Positions 58,492-64,000 of a stretch of 64,000 nt of DNA are shown piece by piece. Source of the DNA: CAWJFJ01 sp963800065. Lineage in GTDB: Bacteria; Actinomycetota; Acidimicrobiia; Acidimicrobiales; UBA8190. The translations under genes and the position numbers were made by a program. The first letter of the stretch is position 1, and every line of letters starts with the position of its first letter. Location: assembly GCA_963800065.1 (NCBI GenBank), contig CAWCZO010000008.1:1-64000 (forward strand). The letters are read 5' to 3'. The notes beneath the pieces are model-generated. The model was not told the DNA's origin. It ran no database searches and worked only from the letters and a program-made list of their open reading frames with translations.

Positions 58492-59616
58492 TCACCACTC
58501 GGCCCAGCCCGTCGGGGTCACCGATCCGGTGATGGTGCGGGGGTCCACCGGACGGTGGGTGTTGCCCGCCTCGTAGACGGCGAAGCAGAGCTGGAGGACC
58601 TTGGCCGCCTGCTCGGGGGTCATGTCGGCGGGCGTGCCGGCCAGGAGCGAGTCGATGAAGTGGGCCGAGGAGCGTTTGAACCCGGCTCCCCAGTCGGCGT
58701 CCATGTCGTTGTAGCCCGTCATGGCGTACTGGCCCGGGTCGCCGCGGTAGACCATCACGGGAGCCAGGTCGAGCATCTCCCCGGTACAGCGCGTGACCCA
58801 GAGAAAGCCCTCGTCGCCCTGGACCTCGATGAACTCGTCGGCCCCGTAGTAGGCGCTGCGCATCCACATCTTGGGGGCGTAGCTCACCTCCATGGAGCCG
58901 AGAAGGCTCGGGTCCTCGTATTCGAATATCGCCGCGCAGGGCTCGAAGAAGAGGTCGCGCCGGCGGACGACGGCCTGGACGGAGACGATGTCCTGGTCGA
59001 AGAGCCACAGGGCCATGGCGTACTTGTGGACCATGTCGTCGAAGAGGTGACCGCCGGGGCTCAGGTCGTTGAGGCGCCAGACGTAGCCCTCGGCCCGCAA
59101 CCCGGCCTGGAAGGCCGAGTCGGTCTGGCCCACCACCGTTCGGATGCGGACATTGGTGGGGTGACCGATGGCACCGTCGGCGATCAGCTTCTTGGCCCTC
59201 TCGAGCGGGGGGTAGTGGTAGAAGCATTCGCTGACCCGGAGGGTGACACCGGCCGCTTCGGCCGCGGCGCCCATCTCCCGGGACTCCTCGACGGTGTTGG
59301 ACAGGGGCTTCTGGCACGAGACGTGCTTGCCCGCCGCTACGGCGGCGAGGACGTGGGCGTGGTGGAGATGTGTCGGTGTGAGGATCTCGACGGCATCGAT
59401 CTCGGGATCGTCGAGGAGGTCCTCGACGGCGGTGAAGACCCGGGACGCCCCCCACGAAGCGGCCGCCGCCTGGGCCACCTCCTTGTCGGTGTCGCAGACG
59501 GCGACCACGTCGCACCGGTCGTGCTCCAGGTAGCCGGCCACGTTCATGACGGCGATGTTCCCGGCGCCGATGACCCCGAGTCGAATACGATCTGCCTTGC
59601 CTGACATGGGCGTCAT
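58492..59616 (-). CDS. Gfo/Idh/MocA-family NAD(P)-dependent oxidoreductase (374 aa)
   Basis: Rossmann start RLGVIGAGNIAVMNVAGYLEH (about residues 12-32), VVAVCDTDKE, EILTPTHLHHAHVLAAVAAGKHVSCQKPLS with the catalytic-type QKP (usual EKP), and a C-terminal beta-sheet domain (GGHLFDDMVHKYAMALWLF with the HK pair). Acts on sugars, inositols or related polyols; substrate unknown. The replacement of Glu by Gln in EKP is noteworthy but also seen in active relatives. TACCTT lies 5 nt before ATG 59616 (leaderless). Divergent from the amine oxidase gene. Confidence 0.9.
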   Translation of the reverse strand: MTPMSGKADRIRLGVIGAGNIAVMNVAGYLEHDRCDVVAVCDTDKEVAQAAAASWGASRVFTAVEDLLDDPEIDAVEILTPTHLHHAHVLAAVAAGKHVSCQKPLSNTVEESREMGAAAEAAGVTLRVSECFYHYPPLERAKKLIADGAIGHPTNVRIRTVVGQTDSAFQAGLRAEGYVWRLNDLSPGGHLFDDMVHKYAMALWLFDQDIVSVQAVVRRRDLFFEPCAAIFEYEDPSLLGSMEVSYAPKMWMRSAYYGADEFIEVQGDEGFLWVTRCTGEMLDLAPVMVYRGDPGQYAMTGYNDMDADWGAGFKRSSAHFIDSLLAGTPADMTPEQAAKVLQLCFAVYEAGNTHRPVDPRTITGSVTPTGWAEW

Positions 59617-59686
59617 GTTAGAAGGTACCCCGGGCCCACGCCGAGGGGTGGTGCCGGGGTTCGTCCGGACGAGGGGAGTGCGGCGA

Positions 59687-61608
59687 GTGACAGTGTCTGT
59701 GACGGGGACGAGCACCGGTCATCCACTGGCCGCCCTCACGCCCGAGGAGATCACCGCGGCGGTCGCCGTGGTCCACGGCGACCGGCGGTGGAGCGACGAC
59801 TGGCGCTTCGCCTACGTCGGTCTCGAGGAGCCACCCAAGGACACGGTCCGGGGGTACGTGGCCGGCGACCCGGTGGACCGCCTCGTGCGCCTGGTCGTCG
59901 TGGCCGGGCCCGAGGCCGATGTGATCGAGATCGTGGTGTCGGTCACCACCGGTGAGTTGCGCTCCTTCGTCGAGGTGGAAGGGATGCGGCCGGGACTGCT
60001 CTTCGAGGAGTCGCTGCGCGCCATCTTGGCCCTGAAGGAGGATCCGCAGTGGCAGGCGGCCATGCGCCGGCGCGGGATCGACGATCTGGAGAGTGTGCAG
60101 ATCGACCCCTGGCCGGCCGGCTCGTTCGATCTGGCCCACGAGACGGGGCGCCGGATCTGCCGGTGCCTCTGCTACGTCCGCGAGACGCCCGACGACAACG
60201 GCTACGCCCGACCGGTGGAGGGGGTCATCGGATTCGTGGACATGGCCCGGGGCGAGGTTCTGGAGATCGTCGACACCGGTGTGGTGCCACTGCCGCCCGA
60301 GAGGGGCAGCTACTACCCCGAGGACAACGGTCCTCTGCGCCACGACCTGAAACCGCTGGAGATCACCCAGCCCGAGGGGCCGAGCTGGGAGGTCGACGGC
60401 AACCTCGTCCGCTGGCAGCGCTGGTCGCTGCGGGTCACCATGGACCCCGTCGAGGGCCTCGTCCTGCACGACGTCGGTTACGAGGACGACGGGCGGGTCC
60501 GCAGCATCGTCTACCGGGCGGCGGTGAGCGAGATGGTGGTGCCCTACGGGGATCCCGGCCCCATGCACGGCTGGAAGAACGCCTTCGACGCCGGGGAGTG
60601 GGGGCTGGGCCGGATGGTCAATTCCCTGGCCCTCGGGTGCGACTGCCTCGGCGTGATCCATTACTTCGACGCCGTCTTCGCCACCGAGCAGGGAAAGCCC
60701 TACACCATCCCCAACGCCATCTGCCTGCACGAGGAGGACTACGGGATCCTGTGGAAGCACAGTGATCCCCGTTCGGGCCGGACCGAGGTCCGCCGCTCGC
60801 GCCGGCTGGTGGTGAGCTCGATCGCCACGGTGGGCAATTACGAGTACGGCTTCTTCTGGTACTTCTATCTCGACGGGTCCATCCAGTTCGAGGTCAAGAT
60901 GACCGGGATCCTCTCCACCATGGCCGTCGCCCCCGGTGATCGACCGCCGTTCGCCAACATGGTGGCTCCGCAGCTGGCCGCCCCCTTCCATCAGCACCTC
61001 TTCAACATGCGTCTCGACATGGAGGTCGACGGGCCGGCCAATTCCGTCTACGAGATGGAGGCCGTTCCCGTCGCTCCGGGGCCGGACAATCCCTGGTCGA
61101 ACGCCTTCCAATCGGTGGCCACCTTGTTGCGGACCGAGCAGGAGGCCCGCCGTGTGGTGGACCCGTCGCGCAGCCGCTACTGGAAGGTGGTGAACAACGG
61201 GTCGATCAACCGACTCGGTGAACCGGTCGCCTACAAGTTGGTCCCCGGATCGACCCCGACGCTCCTGGCCGCCGAGGACTCGAGCGTCGGCCGCCGGGCC
61301 GCTTTCACCACGCGCAATCTGTGGGTGACCCCCTTCTCGGCCGACGAGCGGCGGGCCGGTGGGGACTATCCCAACCAGCACCGCGGGGGGACGGACTGTC
61401 ACGGTGGACGGCGCGCGACCGTTCCATCGTCGACAAGGACGTCGTCGTCTGGTACACCTTCGGAGCCACCCACATCCCGCGGCCCGAGGACTGGCCGGTC
61501 ATGCCGGTGGAGTACACGGGGTTCTCGTTGGCGCCCGTGGGGTTCTTCCCCCGCAATCCGGCCCTGGACGTGCCGCCGTCGACGTCGGCCTCCTGCCACG
61601 CCGAGTAG
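59687..61608 (+). pseudogene. Copper amine oxidase broken by a one-base frameshift (640 aa if repaired)
   Basis: TPQ-type quinoprotein oxidase that turns primary amines to aldehydes, NH3 and H2O2. The TPQ precursor Tyr is in ATVGNYEYGF, the catalytic Asp in VIHYFDAVFA, and two copper His in FHQHLFNMRLDM. After GGDYPNQHRGG the frame reads nonsense. The true end (DGLSRWTARDRSIVDKDVVV, VVWYTFGATHIPRPEDWPVMP, GFFPRNPALDVPPS) continues in another frame to 61608. Adding one G to the six-G run at 61385-61390 joins both. Repaired length equals bacterial family members (about 640). The start GTG 59687 has GAGGGGAG upstream. Pseudogene or sequencing error. Confidence 0.85.
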
Positions 61609-61632
61609 GCCCGTCGCCGGCGTGGTCCGGTA

Positions 61633-62934
61633 TCAGGGGGTGAAGGTGGTGACGTCACCGGCCCGGCCGCACGTGGTGGGGGCCGGCGCCGAGCGAAGGC
61701 GCTGCGCCATCCACGACATGATCACGGGCACCGCCTGGAAGACGACCTCGCCGTGGGTGGCCCCGGTGACATGGACGTAGTCGATCCGGTCACCGATCGG
61801 ACAGGCCATGGTGGTGACGAACTGGTTGGTCAGAGCGGGTGGCACCGTCGTGTCGGCCGTTCCCTGGACCACGAGGAGCGGGGCCGACGTCGGCGTGAGC
61901 CCGGGATCGTTGAGGCGTCCGTGGGCCAGGACGTCGTTGTTGGCGTCCACTCCCGGCTGGTAGAGGTCGGCCGGGGTGATGTGGCCCCTGGAGATGGCCC
62001 CCACCAGATGGTTCTGGCAGCCGGTGTCGACCAGCGATGCGGCCAGCGCCGCGCCCGACCGGGTGAAGATGTCGGACAGAGGCAGGTCGCGGTACGTCCG
62101 CGCCCAGGAATAGAGCGCCGGTAGCTCGAAGAGGAGCGCGCTGGCCCCCTCGGAGGTGTCGGCCACACTGACGATGAGCCTCAGGTTGGTGGCCGGAGCG
62201 GCGGCGACCACCCCGACGACGTGGAGGTTCGGCGCGTAGGTGGGGGCGAGTTGCCCGGCGAAGAGAGCGGCCTGGCCACCCTGCGAATGCCCGTAGACGA
62301 GGACGGTCCGGCTGGCGTGGGCGCCGGGGAGGTGTAGGGCGGCGCGCGCCGCGTCGAGGACGCCGCGCCCTTCGCTCTCGCCGAGCAGGTACGGATGGAT
62401 GCCCGGTGTGCCCAGACCCTGGTAGTCGGTAGCGGCGACGATGTCACCGGCGCGCAGGTAGGCGCCGATGTCCGGCATGAGATACGGGCCCTGTCCCTCG
62501 AGCGCGTTGAACAGAGACGGTGCGCAGACGTCGGCGACGCCGGTCGTCCCGTGGGCCCAGGCGATGACGGGGAAGCCACCGCGGGGGGCGGGGCCGGGGG
62601 GGATCACCACGTAACCCGACACGGCGATGTCGGCTCCGTAGATCGAGCGGGAGCGGTAGAGGATGCGCCAGACGGTGGCGTCACCGGGCACTCCGGGGAC
62701 GTCCCGGACGCGCTGGGCGCGGACCAGTGTGCCGGGGGCGCCGGGAGGGAGCGGGCGCGGCGGGGTGTAGAAGGCGGGGACGCCGTGGGCGCTGGCGGCG
62801 GCCGACACGGCCGGGACGAAGACGGCGTGCGGGGCCGGGTGGCGACCGGCCGCCGAGGTGCACGCCGCCAGGAGGCCGAGCAGGACGAGGACGCCGGCGG
62901 CGATCGGTCCGCCACCGCGGCGCAGGGGCGTCAT
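61633..62934 (-). CDS. Secretory lipase (LIP family) lipoprotein (433 aa)
   Basis: Signal with lipobox LLAAC (Cys near 25). The alpha/beta-hydrolase domain has IAWAHGTTGVADVCAPS (oxyanion), VAATDYQGLGTPGIHPYL, nucleophile elbow VYGHSQGGQAALFAG (Ser near 215), Asp in VVQGTADTTVPPALT and His in TGATHGEVVF. These are the hallmarks of the LIP family of secreted lipases, common in actinobacteria. Cleaves acylglycerols or other esters outside the membrane. Convergent with the amine oxidase. Confidence 0.92.
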   Translation of the reverse strand: MTPLRRGGGPIAAGVLVLLGLLAACTSAAGRHPAPHAVFVPAVSAAASAHGVPAFYTPPRPLPPGAPGTLVRAQRVRDVPGVPGDATVWRILYRSRSIYGADIAVSGYVVIPPGPAPRGGFPVIAWAHGTTGVADVCAPSLFNALEGQGPYLMPDIGAYLRAGDIVAATDYQGLGTPGIHPYLLGESEGRGVLDAARAALHLPGAHASRTVLVYGHSQGGQAALFAGQLAPTYAPNLHVVGVVAAAPATNLRLIVSVADTSEGASALLFELPALYSWARTYRDLPLSDIFTRSGAALAASLVDTGCQNHLVGAISRGHITPADLYQPGVDANNDVLAHGRLNDPGLTPTSAPLLVVQGTADTTVPPALTNQFVTTMACPIGDRIDYVHVTGATHGEVVFQAVPVIMSWMAQRLRSAPAPTTCGRAGDVTTFTP

Positions 62935-62994
62935 TGGACCATCTTCCCCTGCTCTCGCCGACGTGGGGACCGGTGGCCGAGCGGTGGACGGTGC

Positions 62995-63846
62995 CTACCG
63001 GCGGGCGGCCGGCCAACCGGGGACGAGCCCGAGCTCCCGGCACAGCTTCTGGGCGTGGACCAGGGTGCCGGCGTAGCGGTCGGCGGCCCGGTCGGTGGCC
63101 AACCAGGCCACGACGGCGCCGGGTACCTCCGGTGGCACCCCGCGGAACCCGGCCTCGGTGAACTGCCCGGCGCCGGCCGTGGCCCGCATCCTCTCGTTGA
63201 CGACGAAACCGGGATCGACGTTGAAGGCCCGGATGCCGTCGCTCCCGTGTTCGACGTGGAGGATGGGGACGATCCGGGTCACAGCCGCCTTGGCCGCCGC
63301 GTAGGCCAGACCCCATCCCCCCATCCCGGCCGGAGCGGGGGGGTCGAGGTAGGCGGTTCCCGAGCTCATGGTGATGATGGTTCCGCCGCCACCGGCGAGC
63401 ATCACCGGCAATACCCGTTGGACGAGAAGGAGCGGATGGAGGTAGTCGGCTCGTACCGTCGTCTCGGCATCGTCGATCGAGAGATCGTCCAGACGTTCCA
63501 TCGGTCCCGGCCCCTGATAGATGGCGTTGTTCACCAGGACGTCGAGACGGCCCCAGATCCCGACGGCGGCGGCCGCCGCCTCTTCGACCGAGTGGCGGTC
63601 CAAGACGTCCATGGCCAGGGCGTGGGCCCGCGCCCCGGTGGCGGCGATCTCGGCCGCCGTCGTGTCCAGGCTGCCGGGCAGGGTCACCGACCCCGTGGCC
63701 AGCTCCGCCCTCCCGTCTCCCTCGTGGATCGTGCGCGCGCTGATCACGACGTCGCACCCGGCGCCGGCCAAGGCGATGGCCGCACACCGACCGATGCCCC
63801 GACTGGCCCCCGTGACCAACGCCACCGGCCTTTCGTGTCTCGTCAC
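62995..63846 (-). CDS. SDR-family oxidoreductase (283 aa)
   Basis: Classical SDR: TGASRGIGRCAAIALAGAG near residue 12, ISARTIHEGDGR (Arg after strand two favours NADP), VLVNNAIYQGPGP, ITMSSGTAYLDPP and the YxxxK in LAYAAAKAAV (near 178). The C-terminal part AGTLVHAQKLCRELGL is not the usual IDGG but fits many acyl-CoA-linked SDRs of actinobacteria. Substrate unknown; substrate-loop residues FVVNERMRA. GTG or ATG choice fits MTRHERPVALVTG. Confidence 0.9.
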   Translation of the reverse strand: MTRHERPVALVTGASRGIGRCAAIALAGAGCDVVISARTIHEGDGRAELATGSVTLPGSLDTTAAEIAATGARAHALAMDVLDRHSVEEAAAAAVGIWGRLDVLVNNAIYQGPGPMERLDDLSIDDAETTVRADYLHPLLLVQRVLPVMLAGGGGTIITMSSGTAYLDPPAPAGMGGWGLAYAAAKAAVTRIVPILHVEHGSDGIRAFNVDPGFVVNERMRATAGAGQFTEAGFRGVPPEVPGAVVAWLATDRAADRYAGTLVHAQKLCRELGLVPGWPAARR

Positions 63847-64000
63847 GGGGGCACACGCTACGACCGTTGTCCCCGGCGGACGGACCTCACCGTCGACAAG
63901 ACCTTCACCCCTCCGGGACCGGTCACCCCCCGGCTCCGATGGCGGCCCCGGGTGGTGGCGGAAAGAGGTCCTCCCGGCGCGCCTCCGGCGAAGGGGCGCG
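63847..64000. other. Right edge of window, no gene seen
   Basis: 154 bases of GC-rich DNA. Nothing recognisable on either strand; it may be the start of a gene or the promoter region of a neighbour beyond the edge. Confidence 0.4.

Noticed and set aside
59618..61402. 594-codon minus-strand open frame opposite the amine oxidase
   Set aside because: Antisense shadow; the amine oxidase motifs on the plus strand are convincing.
1..64000. CRISPR array, restriction or toxin-antitoxin defence island, or biosynthetic gene cluster
   Set aside because: No spaced repeats, no nuclease/methylase pairs, no small TA pairs and no PKS/NRPS/terpene genes were seen anywhere in the window.

Overview
The window is 64 kb of very GC-rich DNA, apparently a chromosome segment from an actinobacterium. 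The gene set points to class Acidimicrobiia or a close relative. It includes two luciferase-like F420 oxidoreductases, two PPOX-type F420 enzymes, a mycothiol-type DinB/MDMPI protein, an Rpf-like muralytic protein, DUF4193-like and DUF2630 proteins, EchA12-like and FadD19-like enzymes, and many genes with a TAnnnT box only 5-8 nt before the start codon (leaderless style). The genus cannot be fixed from the sequence alone. No 16S rRNA, phage structural genes, CRISPR array or biosynthetic cluster is present.

Layout. 1-2.8 kb: the N-terminal 918 residues of a very large secreted repeat protein that runs off the left edge. 3-11.6 kb: catabolic enzymes (two LLM oxidoreductases, enoyl-CoA hydratase, two SDRs, FAH hydrolase), a GGDEF protein, an ArfB-like ribosome-rescue factor, and an ECF sigma factor translationally coupled to a membrane-anchored propeller protein. 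11.6-14.7 kb: acidic zinc-ribbon protein, a frameshifted orphan pstB, an Rrf2 regulator and an alpha/beta hydrolase. 14.9-25 kb: hydrolase, Rpf-like protein with a 0.5 kb leader, SurE, aldose epimerase, membrane GGDEF-EAL protein, aldo/keto reductase, VOC protein, cytochrome P450. 25-35.3 kb: an accessory stretch with visibly lower GC from about 26.5 kb on. It is rich in secreted proteins and lipoproteins and carries a seven-repeat Vgb-like propeller, an AHL/penicillin-type acylase, a RibD/DHFR-like protein and a GNAT. 35.6-36.0 kb: tRNA-Lys(CTT), tRNA-His(GTG) and tRNA-Arg(TCT).

36.0-38.0 kb is the most distinctive locus. The last part of tRNA-Arg is repeated (26 of 27 nt) 1.9 kb downstream, as if it were an attachment-site pair. 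It brackets a two-gene cassette, an NAD-dependent epimerase divergent from a TetR regulator, with a double operator between them and no integrase. 38-46 kb: orphan ParA, zinc-ribbon protein, DedA, kelch-like protein, MBL hydrolase, PAS-GGDEF-EAL protein, DUF2510 protein. 46-55 kb: YceI, aldo/keto reductase with thioesterase, two acyl-CoA synthetases, an EchA12-like hydratase and an unknown duplicated-barrel protein, forming a lipid or xenobiotic acyl-CoA catabolic block. 55-64 kb: Fpg/Nei glycosylase, secreted peptidase-like hydrolase, rhodanese, PPOX protein, Gfo/Idh/MocA oxidoreductase, a copper amine oxidase broken by a one-base shift in a G run, secretory lipase and an SDR.

Taken together, the genes suggest a heterotroph that degrades lipids, amines and xenobiotics with F420, P450 and CoA chemistry. 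It has three separate c-di-GMP enzymes and a large secreted-protein repertoire. Two genes (pstB, amine oxidase) each need one inserted base to be intact, so assembly errors must be considered alongside true pseudogenes.
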